Shown here one piece after another: positions 17,486 to 26,580 of a stretch of DNA of 64,000 nt (position 1 is its first letter; each line of letters begins with the position of its first letter). Both the position numbers and the translations under genes were made by a program. Under the pieces are notes generated by a model, which did no database searches, was not told where the DNA came from, and saw nothing but the letters and a program-made list of their open reading frames with translations. This DNA is from Thalassospira povalilytica (GTDB lineage: Bacteria; Pseudomonadota; Alphaproteobacteria; Rhodospirillales; Thalassospiraceae): contig NZ_PGTS01000003.1 in assembly GCF_002844235.1 (NCBI RefSeq), forward strand, positions 310,001 to 374,000, read 5' to 3'.

Positions 17486-18046
17486 TCAGCGGCGCATCAT
17501 TGGCTGTGCCAGTGCGCTATCGGAAAATAGCGGGTATTTGCGCGCCGCATCGGGCAGCTGATAATGCCACCATTCATGATCGTAATATTCGAACCCGGCA
17601 CTGACCATGATGCCCAGCAGCAGCAAACGGTTGGCTTCGGCTTGTTTGGAGATCAGTTCCGAGCCGTGATAGGAGCGGCTATGCATTTCGTCAAACCCTG
17701 CCCCCATATCCAGTTCCTTGCCGTTTTGATCAATCAGGGTTAGATCAATGGCCACACCACGACCATGTGGCGATCCGAAATCCGGATTGGCGACGAAATC
17801 GGGGTTGGGCGAATGGTTCCAAAGCGCGCGTTGGGCTTCCTGGGGCCGGAATGCATCAAGAATGCGCAGCTTTACCCCCTGACGTTTTGCCATGGCAGCG
17901 GCTTTTTTCAGGCAGGCGGCCGCATCCGCGTGAAGATAGCAGGCAGGTCGTGTATAGATTGGTGCCCCGGTGATATTCCGATCCGTGGCATAGACGATAT
18001 CAATTTCGACATCATATTCTTGTGGCGTAATTTCGACCAGCGCCAT
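17486..18046 (-). CDS. ddpX: D-alanyl-D-alanine dipeptidase (VanX/DdpX family)
   Basis: Zinc dipeptidase of the M15 family that cleaves D-Ala-D-Ala. The zinc and catalytic signature is clear: DAFRPQEAQ (transition-state Arg), SPHGRGVAIDLTL (SxHxxGxAxD) and EWWH. Length 186 matches DdpX. ATG 18046 is chosen because AGGGAG lies about 10 bases upstream; an in-frame GTG at 18076 is possible. No vanHA-type ligase or dpp transporter adjoins it, so recycling of cell-wall D-Ala-D-Ala is likelier than glycopeptide resistance. It is divergent from tsaB with only 19 bases between the chosen starts. Confidence 0.9.
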   Translation of the reverse strand: MALVEITPQEYDVEIDIVYATDRNITGAPIYTRPACYLHADAAACLKKAAAMAKRQGVKLRILDAFRPQEAQRALWNHSPNPDFVANPDFGSPHGRGVAIDLTLIDQNGKELDMGAGFDEMHSRSYHGSELISKQAEANRLLLLGIMVSAGFEYYDHEWWHYQLPDAARKYPLFSDSALAQPMMRR

Positions 18047-18065
18047 CGCCGGAGGCTCCCTGTTC

Positions 18066-18863
18066 TTGTCGTTCACCGATTACATAAAGAAGATGCTGAC
18101 TGGACAGTCGCGCTCATCAGATAGCGCAGAAAATGACGCATCGCAAACTTCCTCGCCAGATGCGGAAAAGTCCGGACCGACGATTCTGGCCATTGATACG
18201 GCCTCGACATCGCTTTCGACGGCGGTTCTGATCAATGGTGTGGTCAAGGGCGAGCTTTATGAAGATATGGAACGCGGTCAGGCCGAACATCTGATCGGAT
18301 TCATTGGCGAAACCCTTGATAAGGCCGGTGTTACCTTTGACGATATTGATGGTATTGCGGTCACGGTCGGACCGGGTGCCTTTACCGGAATGCGGATTGG
18401 TCTTTCAACGGCACGTGCCGTTGGTCTGGCGCGCAAGATCCCGGTTGTTGGTGTCAGTTCGCTAGAAGCAGTGGCCTATGGCGTGTCCGAACGCGATCAG
18501 CAGGGGCGCAACATTCTGGTCGCCCTTGATAGCAAACGAAACGAGATTTTTGCCCAGGCATTTGATGGCAAGAAACGTCCATTGAGTTCACCGGAATGTG
18601 TTGCACCGCGCCAGGCGCTTATGATGGCGCCCCCGGGTGATACGCTTCTTGCCGGGGATGCGACCCCGCGTCTTCTGACGGCTGCGGCCCATGCGCCCGA
18701 TGCCTTTTATGACTGTACCGCGCCCGGTTTACCGCGCGCAGGCAATGTCGCCAGAATTGCTGCCGAACGGTGGGAACGCGGTGAAAATCTGGCGCCGGTT
18801 CCGATGTATCTGCGTGCGCCTGATGCGCGCCGCATCGAAGATCAGGGGCCGCGCAAAAAATAA
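18066..18863 (+). CDS. tsaB: tRNA N6-threonylcarbamoyladenosine biosynthesis protein TsaB
   Basis: TsaB is the scaffold partner of TsaD in making t6A37 of tRNA. The actin/hexokinase-like fold begins at ILAIDTAST (about residue 40) and has TVGPGAFTGMRIGLSTARAVG. The first roughly 38 residues are a Ser/Asp-rich extension not usual for the family. The TTG start at 18066 has GGAGG 10 bases upstream; ATG 18093 is an alternative that would shorten the extension. It overlaps rimI by one base, the common tsaB-rimI pair. Confidence 0.92.
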   Translation: MSFTDYIKKMLTGQSRSSDSAENDASQTSSPDAEKSGPTILAIDTASTSLSTAVLINGVVKGELYEDMERGQAEHLIGFIGETLDKAGVTFDDIDGIAVTVGPGAFTGMRIGLSTARAVGLARKIPVVGVSSLEAVAYGVSERDQQGRNILVALDSKRNEIFAQAFDGKKRPLSSPECVAPRQALMMAPPGDTLLAGDATPRLLTAAAHAPDAFYDCTAPGLPRAGNVARIAAERWERGENLAPVPMYLRAPDARRIEDQGPRKK

Positions 18864-19393
18864 TGGCCCGGCAATCGTCCCAAATCCCGGCAAAGCAAAT
18901 TGAACTGGTCGCGCTGACGGCGGCCTTTGCACCGGTTGCAGCAGCCCTGCATGCCGAAGGGTTCGAGGATTGCTGGGATGCCGATTCCATCATCCGGTTG
19001 CTTGATGTGCCCGGTGCCTTTGGCATTTTGGCCTATGCCCCAGGGGACGAGGCGGAAAACCGCGATGATGTGCCGCTGGGGTTTGTTCTGATCCAGTCAG
19101 TGCTTGATGAGGCCGAGATCAACACCATTGTTGTCGCCAAACAGGCCCGTAAATGCGGTGTCGCCCGTAAATTGCTGGCGGCGGTCAGTGACCGGTTGCG
19201 TGAAAATGGCATCGGGCGGCTGCTGCTTGAGGTCGCCGAAGACAATGCCCCGGCCATTGCGCTTTATCAGCAAACCGGATTTACCGAGATCGGTCGTCGC
19301 AAGAATTACTATCGCCGCAAATCGGGGCGGTCATGTGATGCGCTGGTGATGGAACGCAGTCTTGGATATTGCGCGCTGGGCTGGGGCGAATAG
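18863..19393 (+). CDS. rimI: Ribosomal protein alanine N-acetyltransferase-like GNAT protein
   Basis: GNAT acetyltransferase of 176 residues. The acetyl-CoA loop is QARKCGVARKLLAA, and LEVAEDNAPAIALYQQTGFTEIGRRKNYY is the RimI C-terminal signature. RimI acetylates the N-terminus of S18. Its position directly after tsaB (overlap of one base) and before fur matches alphaproteobacterial clusters. The N-terminal 20 residues are not conserved-looking. Confidence 0.92.
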   Translation: MARQSSQIPAKQIELVALTAAFAPVAAALHAEGFEDCWDADSIIRLLDVPGAFGILAYAPGDEAENRDDVPLGFVLIQSVLDEAEINTIVVAKQARKCGVARKLLAAVSDRLRENGIGRLLLEVAEDNAPAIALYQQTGFTEIGRRKNYYRRKSGRSCDALVMERSLGYCALGWGE

Positions 19394-19407
19394 ACAAAAT
19401 TGTTTTG

Positions 19408-19430
19408 GACGGCAAATCTATTTTGCCGTC
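19408..19430. terminator. Hairpin between convergent rimI and tusA-like genes
   Basis: GACGGCAAA and TTTGCCGTC form a perfect 9-bp stem with a 5-base loop. There is no strong T-tract on either side; it may be a weak bidirectional terminator. A second small hairpin (CCACA / TGTGG with TTTT) lies at 19471-19491. Confidence 0.55.
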
Positions 19431-19540
19431 ATGCAGTTACGCAAGTTGGACGCATTTTAATCTGGTATATCCACATAAATAGTGTGGTTTTGCGCATCAA
19501 CCTGTTGTAGTGTAAGCCTGCATTGGAACTGGCGGTTATG

Positions 19541-19786
19541 CTATGCCTTGCGGATGGTTAACCGGAAAGTACCAGGTGCATCGGCGATTTCGACCAGATC
19601 GATGACTTCGTCACCCATCTCGGTGACCGAGCGCGGAACGTTTTTAAGCGGTTCGCCCGCACCCAGGATGACTTCGAGAACCTGACCCGATGTCATGGTT
19701 TCAAGTTTCAGTCGGGTACGAACAAATGTCATCGGGCAGACATCGGATGTGATGTCGATTTTCTGGTCGGGGGTGCTGGTGGCCAT
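19541..19786 (-). CDS. TusA-like sulfurtransferase family protein
   Basis: Small 81-residue SirA/TusA-fold protein. The conserved cysteine is present (SDVCPMTFVRTRLKLE), but the usual CPxP motif reads CPMT, so the second proline is missing. The second half, LEVILGAGEPLKNVPRSV, is typical of the family. TusA passes persulfide sulfur in tRNA thiolation and cofactor synthesis; this variant's partner is unknown. GGAG lies 6 bases ahead of ATG 19786; the longer frame to 19852 lacks such a site. It is convergent with rimI and divergent from fur. Confidence 0.82.
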   Translation of the reverse strand: MATSTPDQKIDITSDVCPMTFVRTRLKLETMTSGQVLEVILGAGEPLKNVPRSVTEMGDEVIDLVEIADAPGTFRLTIRKA

Positions 19787-20040
19787 GTCTGTCTCCGGGC
19801 TTGGTGCGCAAGTGTGAAGTAGCGCCCTTGTACGGCGGTGGCAAGTGGTCACGACCAGAAGCCGGTTTTTGGCGATTTCCGGTGCTTTGGCATTGAGGAT
19901 CGCGGATTGACGAATTTATCGCGAATTGAACCTTGCGATATGTGGCGGATTTTTCAATATTTAGCCACAGAGAGTAGAGAGCCTAGGGGTAAGTCCTGGC
20001 TGGGGACAGGCGGAACCGGAAACGGAAACGAGATAAGACA

Positions 20041-20463
20041 ATGCTTGCAGAATCAACCATCGAGCAGAAATGCGTCGACGCGGGCCTTAAAATGACGGGC
20101 CAACGCCGGGTTATCGCCCGTGTGCTGTCAGAGTCCGAAGATCACCCGGACGTAGAACTGGTCTATCGTCGGGCAACCGATATCGATCCCAAGATTTCGA
20201 TCGCAACCGTGTATCGTACGGTTCGCCTTTTTGAAGAGGCGGATATTCTCGAGAAACATGATTTTGGCGACGGTCGCGCCCGTTACGAGGAGCTGACCGA
20301 GGAGCATCACGATCACCTGATCGATATGCGTTCAGGCAATGTGATCGAGTTTTCGAACGAGAAAATCGAAAAGCTTCAGGAAGAGATCGCCAAGGAACTC
20401 GGGTACAAACTGGTTGGTCATCGTCTTGAGCTTTATGGTGTTCCTTTGAAAGACGAAAAATAA
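20041..20463 (+). CDS. fur: Fur family transcriptional regulator
   Basis: Ferric-uptake-regulator family protein of 140 residues: winged helix LKMTGQRRVIARVL ... SIATVYRTVRLFEEADIL, then the dimerisation domain with the metal-binding EEHHDHLID. The structural-zinc CxxC seen in E. coli Fur is absent, as in alphaproteobacterial Fur/Mur proteins, so iron or manganese as co-repressor cannot be decided here. Fur-box-like sites at 31269, 32979, 35966 and 60429 suggest an iron role in this genome. The gene ends at a strong terminator. Confidence 0.94.
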   Translation: MLAESTIEQKCVDAGLKMTGQRRVIARVLSESEDHPDVELVYRRATDIDPKISIATVYRTVRLFEEADILEKHDFGDGRARYEELTEEHHDHLIDMRSGNVIEFSNEKIEKLQEEIAKELGYKLVGHRLELYGVPLKDEK

Positions 20464-20502
20464 GTCCGGTTTTCAACCGCACTGCTGATCGACGAAAATC
20501 AG

Positions 20503-20541
20503 GGCCACTTGCTCATTCGGGCAAGTGGCCTTCATATTTTT
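20503..20541 (+). terminator. Rho-independent terminator of fur
   Basis: GGCCACTTGC and GCAAGTGGCC form a perfect 10-bp stem; a T-run (TTTTT) follows after a short gap. Confidence 0.8.
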
Positions 20542-20550
20542 GTTACGCGT

Positions 20551-20597
20551 TCTTCACAAACCCTTCACTCGCCCTTCACGCAATTCACGCGCAAAAT
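20551..20597 (+). promoter_or_regulatory. Putative Pho-box-like promoter of olsBA
   Basis: Three 7-mers (TCTTCAC at 20551, CCTTCAC at 20562, CCTTCAC at 20573) repeat with an exact 11-base period. A fourth TTCAC lies at 20584. The period equals that of the PhoB box and the 7-mers match CTGTCAY at 4-5 of 7 positions. A weak -10 (CAAAAT, 20592-20597) lies 12 bases beyond the third repeat, as expected for a PhoB promoter. Inference from pattern only. Confidence 0.45.
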
Positions 20598-20625
20598 CCG
20601 GGCAGATGAACAAAAGGGTGTTGTC

Positions 20626-21420
20626 ATGCGCGACGAAAGACAGCTTCAACGGCTTGAGGTCCGCCTTGCGGAAACCGAGGACGAGATTCTCGCCAGTCAG
20701 AAACTCCGCTACAAGGTATTTTACGAAGAACGCGGTGCGAAGCCGACCGCCGAAATGGCTGCGGCAAAACGCGACTTCGATCATTATGACCCGCTATGCG
20801 ACCATCTTCTGGTGCTTGATCACAATCGCGGTGCCGGGGCGGATGCGGTTGTCGGGACCTATCGCCTGCTGCGCCAGTCGGTTGCCAACGAGCATGGCGG
20901 TTTTTACAGTGCTGATGAATATCATATCGAGTCCATGCTCAATGCGGTCAAGGAAACTGGTGAAATCATGGAACTTGGCCGTTCCTGCGTAGAAGCCGAT
21001 TACCGCACGATGCCGACCCTTCAGCTTTTGTGGCAGGGTATTGCTGCCTATGTCTTCAAATACGATATCAAACTGATGTTTGGCTGCGCATCGTTCCATG
21101 GCACCGACCCGGATGCCTTCAAGGATGTTCTGACCTATCTGCATCACAACCACCTTGCCCCCGAAGACATGCGCCCGCGCGCGATCGAGGAACGTTACGA
21201 GCCGATGCTGCGTGCCGAGATCGACGGCATTGACCAGCGTCAGGCGCTGCGTGATCTTCCGCCACTGATCAAGGGATATCTGCGTCTTGGCGGTTTTGTC
21301 GGGGACGGGGCTGTGGTTGACCATCAGTTCAATACCACGGACATCTGCATTGTGTTACCGACGGAAAAGGTAACCGATCGCTATTACAAGCATTACGAAC
21401 GGACCGCGAGGGTATCGTGA
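20626..21420 (+). CDS. olsB: Ornithine N-acyltransferase OlsB (GNAT, hemolysin-like)
   Basis: OlsB makes lyso-ornithine lipid from ornithine and 3-hydroxyacyl-ACP, the first step of phosphorus-free ornithine lipid synthesis. The family signature is clear: LRYKVFYEE near residue 29, FDHYDPLCDHLLVLD, VGTYRLLRQ, and LGRSCVEADYR. Length with ATG 20626 is 264, standard. The frame is open to 20509 but that part includes the fur terminator and repeat region; AAAAGGG lies upstream of 20626. The stop overlaps olsA by 4 bases. Confidence 0.88.
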   Translation: MRDERQLQRLEVRLAETEDEILASQKLRYKVFYEERGAKPTAEMAAAKRDFDHYDPLCDHLLVLDHNRGAGADAVVGTYRLLRQSVANEHGGFYSADEYHIESMLNAVKETGEIMELGRSCVEADYRTMPTLQLLWQGIAAYVFKYDIKLMFGCASFHGTDPDAFKDVLTYLHHNHLAPEDMRPRAIEERYEPMLRAEIDGIDQRQALRDLPPLIKGYLRLGGFVGDGAVVDHQFNTTDICIVLPTEKVTDRYYKHYERTARVS

Positions 21421-22322
21421 ACTGCTATGTCTGCGCCGCAATCCGGCTGATCGCCTATGTGCTTCTGACTGTTGTGCTGCTGCCTGTTCAGGTGGTGGCG
21501 ATTGCATGCCGGTTGCGTCTGGCAGATGAATTGCCGCGTTTCTATCACGCGCTTTGCCTGCGCATCCTTCATATCGAGGTCCGGGTATCGGGTGTTGATC
21601 TGATGGATGGGCCGGGCGTGATTGTGGCCAATCATGCGTCCTATCTTGATATCCCTGTTCTGGGTGCGCTGACCCATGGCAGTTTCATTGCCAAGACCGA
21701 AGTCGCCAGCTGGCCGGTTTTCGGCGTGCTGGCCAAGCTTTCGCGCACGACATTTGTCGAACGTCGTGCGGTCCGTTCACGCGAACAGAACGAACAGCTG
21801 AGCGAACGTCTGCAAAACGGTGACAAGCTGATCCTGTTCCCGGAAGGCACAAGCAATGACGGCAACCGGGTTTTGCCGTTCAAGTCGACGCTTTTTGCAT
21901 CGGCTGAACGGGCGATGCCCGATGGATCGCCGGTGAAATTCCAGCCGGTTTCAATTGCCGCGACCCGTCTTGATGGTGCCCCGATTGGCCGCGATTTGCG
22001 GGCATTCTATTCCTGGTACGGGGATATGGACTTGGCCCCGCATTTGTGGCAGTTTCTCGCGCTCGGCAAGGTGACGGTCGAGATCGTTGTCCATGCGCCG
22101 GTCACGCTGGCGGATGCGGCCGGATCGCGCAAGGAACTTGCCCGGATTTGCGAAGCCCGTGTTGCCGAAGGACATCAGGCAGCGTTGCGTGGCTTGCATC
22201 AGGGTGTTCCGGTTCAGTTGATCGACAGCGGTCTGTCCGGGGAACTGATCGGGCGGTCGCCCCTGGCAATCATTTCCGAGGATTTTCGACTGTTTGGTCC
22301 CGATCGACAGTTCGGCTCCTGA
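21417..22322 (+). CDS. olsA: 1-acyl-sn-glycerol-3-phosphate / lyso-ornithine lipid acyltransferase
   Basis: PlsC-family acyltransferase with an N-terminal membrane segment (LIAYVLLTVVLLPVQVVAIA), the catalytic NHASYLD (HX4D) and the FPEGTSNDG substrate motif. Beside OlsB it is expected to add the second acyl chain to lyso-ornithine lipid; a role on lysophosphatidic acid is the alternative. The GTG start overlaps the olsB stop (GTGA), so translation is coupled. At 301 residues it is slightly long for OlsA. Confidence 0.85.
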   Translation: MNCYVCAAIRLIAYVLLTVVLLPVQVVAIACRLRLADELPRFYHALCLRILHIEVRVSGVDLMDGPGVIVANHASYLDIPVLGALTHGSFIAKTEVASWPVFGVLAKLSRTTFVERRAVRSREQNEQLSERLQNGDKLILFPEGTSNDGNRVLPFKSTLFASAERAMPDGSPVKFQPVSIAATRLDGAPIGRDLRAFYSWYGDMDLAPHLWQFLALGKVTVEIVVHAPVTLADAAGSRKELARICEARVAEGHQAALRGLHQGVPVQLIDSGLSGELIGRSPLAIISEDFRLFGPDRQFGS

Positions 22323-22433
22323 TCGTTTTGCCGTATAATGCACCGGTTGATGTGAAATTGGGTTTCACCTGACCGGAAATTCAGATAACGAGATGTCCGA
22401 AAGTTCCGGTCTGGCGATTATGCGGAACTCAAG

Positions 22434-22461
22434 CGCGGTGTGACTTATTCACACCGCTTTT
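22434..22461 (+). terminator. Rho-independent terminator of olsBA
   Basis: GCGGTGTGA and TCACACCGC form a perfect 9-bp stem with a 5-base loop followed by TTTT, about 30 bases before miaB. Confidence 0.85.
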
Positions 22462-22492
22462 CGGCGTTTTGAGAGAGCGAAACGGATCTTAC

Positions 22493-23884
22493 GTGACTGA
22501 ACCGAAGAAACTTTTTGTAAAAACCTATGGCTGTCAGATGAATGTCTATGACAGCCAGCGCATGCAGGACGTCCTGGCGCCGCTGGGGTACCAGTCGGTC
22601 GACAGCGCCGAGGGCGCGGATATGGTGATCCTCAATACCTGTCATATTCGTGAAAAAGCCGCAGAAAAGGTGTTTTCCGATCTTGGACGCGTGCGCAAGC
22701 ACAAGGAAGCCAAAGAAGCCAATGGCGGTGACAAGATGATTGTTGCTGTTGCCGGTTGTGTTGCCCAGGCCGAAGGGGCTGAGTTGATGCGGCGCGAACC
22801 GATGGTCGATATGGTGTTTGGCCCGCAGACCTATCATCGCTTGCCGGAAATGGTGGCACGTGCCAACCGCGCGATTGGCCGCAACCGGATCATTGATACC
22901 GATTTCCCGGCCGAGGAAAAATTCGACCACCTGCCCGCACAGGTTTCAAGTCAGGGATATTCGGCGTTTCTGGCCATTCAGGAAGGCTGTGACAAATTTT
23001 GTACGTTTTGTGTCGTGCCCTATACCCGCGGGGCGGAATATTCACGCCCGGCCATGGATGTGATCAACGAAGCCCATCAGCTTGTTGCGCATGGCACGCG
23101 TGAACTGACCCTGCTTGGCCAGAATGTGAACGCCTATCACGGCGAAGCGCCGAATGGTGGTGAATGGACGCTTGGACGTCTGTTGCGCGAGCTGGCCGAA
23201 ATTGATGGGCTTGATCGCATTCGTTACACCACATCCCATCCGCGTGATGTGGATGATGATCTGATTTCGGCGCACCGGGACATCAAAAAGCTGATGCCGT
23301 TCCTGCATTTGCCGGTTCAGGCGGGCGGAGATCGCGTTTTGCAAGCAATGAACCGCAAACATACAAACGCCGATTACCGCGAAATTGCCAAACGGCTCAA
23401 GGATGCCTGCCCGGATCTGGCATTGTCATCGGACTTCATTGTCGGTTTCCCCGGTGAATCGGACAAGGATTTCGAAGACACGATGGATATCGTGCGTGAT
23501 GTCACCTTCATTCAGGCTTTCAGCTTCAAATACAGCCCGCGCCCGGGTACCCCGGCATCGGCAATGGAATTGCAGGTGCCCGAAAAAGTCAAAACCGAAC
23601 GGATCATGCGCCTTCAGGCGCTGCTGGCCGAGCAGCAGCTTGAGTTCAACCGCAATTCTGTCGGCAAGGAAATGGATGTGCTGCTTGAACGGCGTGGCAA
23701 ATATGAAGGCCAGCTGGTCGGGAAAAGCCCCTATATGCAGCCGGTCCATGTTTCCGGCCTGCCGGAATCGGCACTTGGTCAGATCGTTCGGTTGAAAATC
23801 ACGGAAGCGCTGCCTAATTCCCTTGGCGGCGAACTGGTCGATGCCACCACAAACGGCCAGAAATCGGAAAGGAACGTTGCGTGA
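22493..23884 (+). CDS. miaB: tRNA-2-methylthio-N6-dimethylallyladenosine synthase
   Basis: Radical-SAM methylthiotransferase that converts i6A37 to ms2i6A37 in tRNA. Three parts are seen: N-terminal UPF0004 domain ([31 protein letters not shown], with three cluster cysteines), radical SAM core with CDKFCTFC, and a C-terminal TRAM domain. Start GTG 22493 gives [14 protein letters not shown] and 463 residues. The stop overlaps phoH by 4 bases. Confidence 0.96.
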   Translation: MTEPKKLFVKTYGCQMNVYDSQRMQDVLAPLGYQSVDSAEGADMVILNTCHIREKAAEKVFSDLGRVRKHKEAKEANGGDKMIVAVAGCVAQAEGAELMRREPMVDMVFGPQTYHRLPEMVARANRAIGRNRIIDTDFPAEEKFDHLPAQVSSQGYSAFLAIQEGCDKFCTFCVVPYTRGAEYSRPAMDVINEAHQLVAHGTRELTLLGQNVNAYHGEAPNGGEWTLGRLLRELAEIDGLDRIRYTTSHPRDVDDDLISAHRDIKKLMPFLHLPVQAGGDRVLQAMNRKHTNADYREIAKRLKDACPDLALSSDFIVGFPGESDKDFEDTMDIVRDVTFIQAFSFKYSPRPGTPASAMELQVPEKVKTERIMRLQALLAEQQLEFNRNSVGKEMDVLLERRGKYEGQLVGKSPYMQPVHVSGLPESALGQIVRLKITEALPNSLGGELVDATTNGQKSERNVA

Positions 23885-24984
23885 GCGGCACCCCGACAAA
23901 GAACAAACCCACCACCAAAGTTAAACACGCCCCCAAGGATTCCGATAAGATCGAGTTTCAGGACAATGCGCTGGCCCAGCTTTTATACGGGCCGCAGGCA
24001 GAAAACCTGACGCGATTGTCCGAACGCACCGGCGTGCAGGTTTCAAGCCGCGGCCTTGTCGTGATGCTTAATGGTGAACCTGCCAAGGTTGCCCAGGCCA
24101 AAAAGGTGCTGTCGCAGCTTTATGCGCGTCTGCGTGACAAGGAAATCGAACATATCGATGTCGAAACAGTCGACGGTGCCATTCGTCTTTCCGAACCTGA
24201 TGATGCCGATCCCTGGAATGGACAGACCAAGGATATGTTTGGCGGATCGCGCCTGACCATCCAGACCAAGAAGCGTCGTATTTCACCGCGTTCCAAGCGT
24301 CAGAAGGATTATGTCGAGGCGATCCTTGATAACGAACTGATCTTTGGTATCGGGCCAGCCGGTACCGGCAAGACCTATTTGGCGGTGGCGATGGCGGTTC
24401 AGGCCTTCATCCTGGGTCAGGTTGATCGCATCATCCTGTCGCGTCCGGCGGTCGAGGCCGGCGAACGGCTTGGCTTCTTGCCCGGTGATCTGAAAGACAA
24501 GGTCGATCCGTATCTGCGCCCGCTTTATGACGCGCTGCATGACACGCTTCCGGGGGATGTCGTGATCAAGCGCATGGAAAGCGGCGAGATCGAAGTTGCC
24601 CCGTTGGCCTTCATGCGTGGCCGGACGCTTTCGCATGCTTTTGTCATTCTGGACGAAGCCCAGAACACCACCCCGATGCAGATGAAGATGTTCCTGACCC
24701 GTCTTGGGGAGGGATCACGCATGGTGGTGACCGGGGACATGACCCAGATCGACTTGCCCGATGGCACCAAATCAGGGTTGCGTGACGCGCTTGAGACCAT
24801 TGGCGATGTCAAAGGGGTAGCAACGGTCAAATTTGATCAGCGCGATGTTGTACGCCATCATCTGGTGACCAAGATCGTTCAGGCCTATGACGCGGCCGAT
24901 GCGCTGCGCGATCGCCTGAAAAAGGGCTATCGCGGCGAAAAGGATAGCGCAAACAAGGAAACCGACCATGACGGCACCGCTTGA
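23881..24984 (+). CDS. PhoH-like ATPase
   Basis: PhoH family protein of 367 residues. An N-terminal KH-like part ([18 protein letters not shown]) is followed by a P-loop domain with [11 protein letters not shown] (about residue 158) and Walker [10 protein letters not shown]. PhoH-like proteins cooperate with YbeY in ribosome and RNA metabolism, and ybeY follows with a 17-base overlap. GTG start within the miaB stop (GTGA). Confidence 0.94.
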   Translation: MSGTPTKNKPTTKVKHAPKDSDKIEFQDNALAQLLYGPQAENLTRLSERTGVQVSSRGLVVMLNGEPAKVAQAKKVLSQLYARLRDKEIEHIDVETVDGAIRLSEPDDADPWNGQTKDMFGGSRLTIQTKKRRISPRSKRQKDYVEAILDNELIFGIGPAGTGKTYLAVAMAVQAFILGQVDRIILSRPAVEAGERLGFLPGDLKDKVDPYLRPLYDALHDTLPGDVVIKRMESGEIEVAPLAFMRGRTLSHAFVILDEAQNTTPMQMKMFLTRLGEGSRMVVTGDMTQIDLPDGTKSGLRDALETIGDVKGVATVKFDQRDVVRHHLVTKIVQAYDAADALRDRLKKGYRGEKDSANKETDHDGTA

Positions 24985-25558
24985 TCTTGATCTTGAGGTC
25001 GAAGCAGGCGACTGGCAGCAAGAAGAAATAGCCGCGATCGAGGCTGCGATTATTGCGGCCCTTGATGGCGCGCTTGACGATGGTGCGCTTTGGGATGATG
25101 ACGCGCATCCGACCGACGGAACCCCTGATGAAGGGGACGGGGCGTCGCTTTTGTCTGTGGCCCCGGTGATCGAGGTCGGGGTGCGTTTGTCTGATGATGC
25201 GTCGGTGCGCATCCTTAATCGCGACTATCGCGACAAGGATAAACCGACCAATGTTCTGTCCTTTGCCGCTCTTGAAAGTGCCGATGATGCGGATGCTTTC
25301 ATGATGGCCCCGGATATGCCGCTGATGCTTGGTGATATTGTGATTGCACGGGAAACCTGTGCACGCGAAGCGGTCGAGCAGAACAAGTCGCTGAAAAATC
25401 ATCTTGTTCATCTTGCCGTTCATGGCACGCTGCATCTTGTCGGTTACGATCATATGGTTGATGATGAAGCCGAAGAGATGGAAGAACTTGAACGTCAAAT
25501 TCTTGCCGGACTCGGGATTGATGATCCCTATGAACCGATTGAAGACGAGCCGGTTTAG
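24968..25558 (+). CDS. ybeY: Endoribonuclease YbeY (rRNA maturation factor)
   Basis: Zinc-dependent single-strand RNase acting in 16S rRNA 3'-end maturation and ribosome quality control. The metal motif HGTLHLVGYDH is intact, and YRDKDKPTNVLSF is typical. At 196 residues it is longer than usual because of an acidic insert in the first third (about residues 40-62, many Asp/Glu). It overlaps phoH by 17 bases. Confidence 0.95.
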   Translation: MTAPLDLDLEVEAGDWQQEEIAAIEAAIIAALDGALDDGALWDDDAHPTDGTPDEGDGASLLSVAPVIEVGVRLSDDASVRILNRDYRDKDKPTNVLSFAALESADDADAFMMAPDMPLMLGDIVIARETCAREAVEQNKSLKNHLVHLAVHGTLHLVGYDHMVDDEAEEMEELERQILAGLGIDDPYEPIEDEPV

Positions 25559-25599
25559 CCGTAAGGCTTTTTTGAATCAAAGGATGTCGAAACCGACCC

Positions 25600-26580
25600 A
25601 TGAACGACATAAGTCAACGCGACGACGACCACGACAGTACGCGCCCTCGCAACGGCGAGGATGCAAATCAGGAGACCGAGAACGGCTCCTTATGGGATAA
25701 TGTGGCCTCTGCCCTCGGGCTCCGGCGTGGCAAGCCGCGCAATGGCGAGGCCTCACTTTCCGATACGCTTGAAGAACTGGCTGAGCGGACCGAAGAAGAC
25801 GACGAACCGGTCTCGCTGCACGAACGTTCCCTTTTTGAAAATATCATTGCCCTGCGTGACATGACGGCAGAAGACGTCATGATTCCGCGTGCCGATATTG
25901 TGGCTGTTCCCAAAACCATCGAACTCGAAGCACTGGTCGAGGTGATGGTCAAAAAGGCCCATTCGCGCCTTCCGGTCTATGGGGATACGCTCGACGATAT
26001 TGCCGGCATGGTTCATATCAAGGATGTTCTGGGCTGTGTTGCAGCGGGCCGTGAATTCAGCCTTCAGGCGCTTTTGCGCCGGGTTCTGTTTGTGTCGCCC
26101 GCGATCCGCGTTCTTGATCTTTTGTCGGAAATGCGTTTGTCGCGCACACATATGGCGTTGGTGGTTGATGAATTTGGCGGGATTGATGGCCTGATCACCA
26201 TTGAGGATCTGGTTGAGGAAATCGTTGGCGAAATCGATGATGAACACGATATCGACCAGACGCCGAAACTGATCCGTCTTTCGGACGGCTGTTACATCGC
26301 CGATGCACGGTTTGAGGTCGAGGATCTGGAAGAAAAACTGTCTTTCAGTCTGCTGGACGAGGATGAAGACGAAGATATCGATACGCTTGGCGGGCTTGTC
26401 TTTTCGCTGGCCGGGCGGGTTCCCGCGCGTGGTGAGCTGATCGAACATCCAAGCGGCATTCAGTTCGAAGTCCTTGATGCAGACCCGCGCAGAATTCGCC
26501 GGTTGCGAATCCATATGGTGCGCCGCGAAGTTCAAGCCCCGGCCGAAGACACCAAAAATCAGGAAAAAACGGATGATTAA
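25600..26580 (+). CDS. corC: CBS-domain protein of the TlyC/CorC family
   Basis: Cytoplasmic CBS-pair protein of 326 residues (about residues 85-205: TAEDVMIPRADIVAV, ... MALVVDEFGGIDGLITIEDLVEEIVGEI) with a C-terminal CorC/HlyC domain (LGGLVFSLAGRVP). The acidic N-terminus is low complexity. Family members affect magnesium/cobalt efflux; the old hemolysin name is misleading. The position between ybeY and lnt is conserved in proteobacteria. It overlaps lnt by 8 bases. Confidence 0.92.
   Translation: MNDISQRDDDHDSTRPRNGEDANQETENGSLWDNVASALGLRRGKPRNGEASLSDTLEELAERTEEDDEPVSLHERSLFENIIALRDMTAEDVMIPRADIVAVPKTIELEALVEVMVKKAHSRLPVYGDTLDDIAGMVHIKDVLGCVAAGREFSLQALLRRVLFVSPAIRVLDLLSEMRLSRTHMALVVDEFGGIDGLITIEDLVEEIVGEIDDEHDIDQTPKLIRLSDGCYIADARFEVEDLEEKLSFSLLDEDEDEDIDTLGGLVFSLAGRVPARGELIEHPSGIQFEVLDADPRRIRRLRIHMVRREVQAPAEDTKNQEKTDD

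Noticed and set aside
17486-18046. ddpX as part of a vancomycin-resistance cluster
   Set aside because: No VanH, VanA-type ligase or two-component genes adjoin; a cell-wall recycling dipeptidase is simpler.
19838-20095. Short plus-strand frame upstream of fur
   Set aside because: No ribosome site or family features, and it overlaps the start of fur in another frame.
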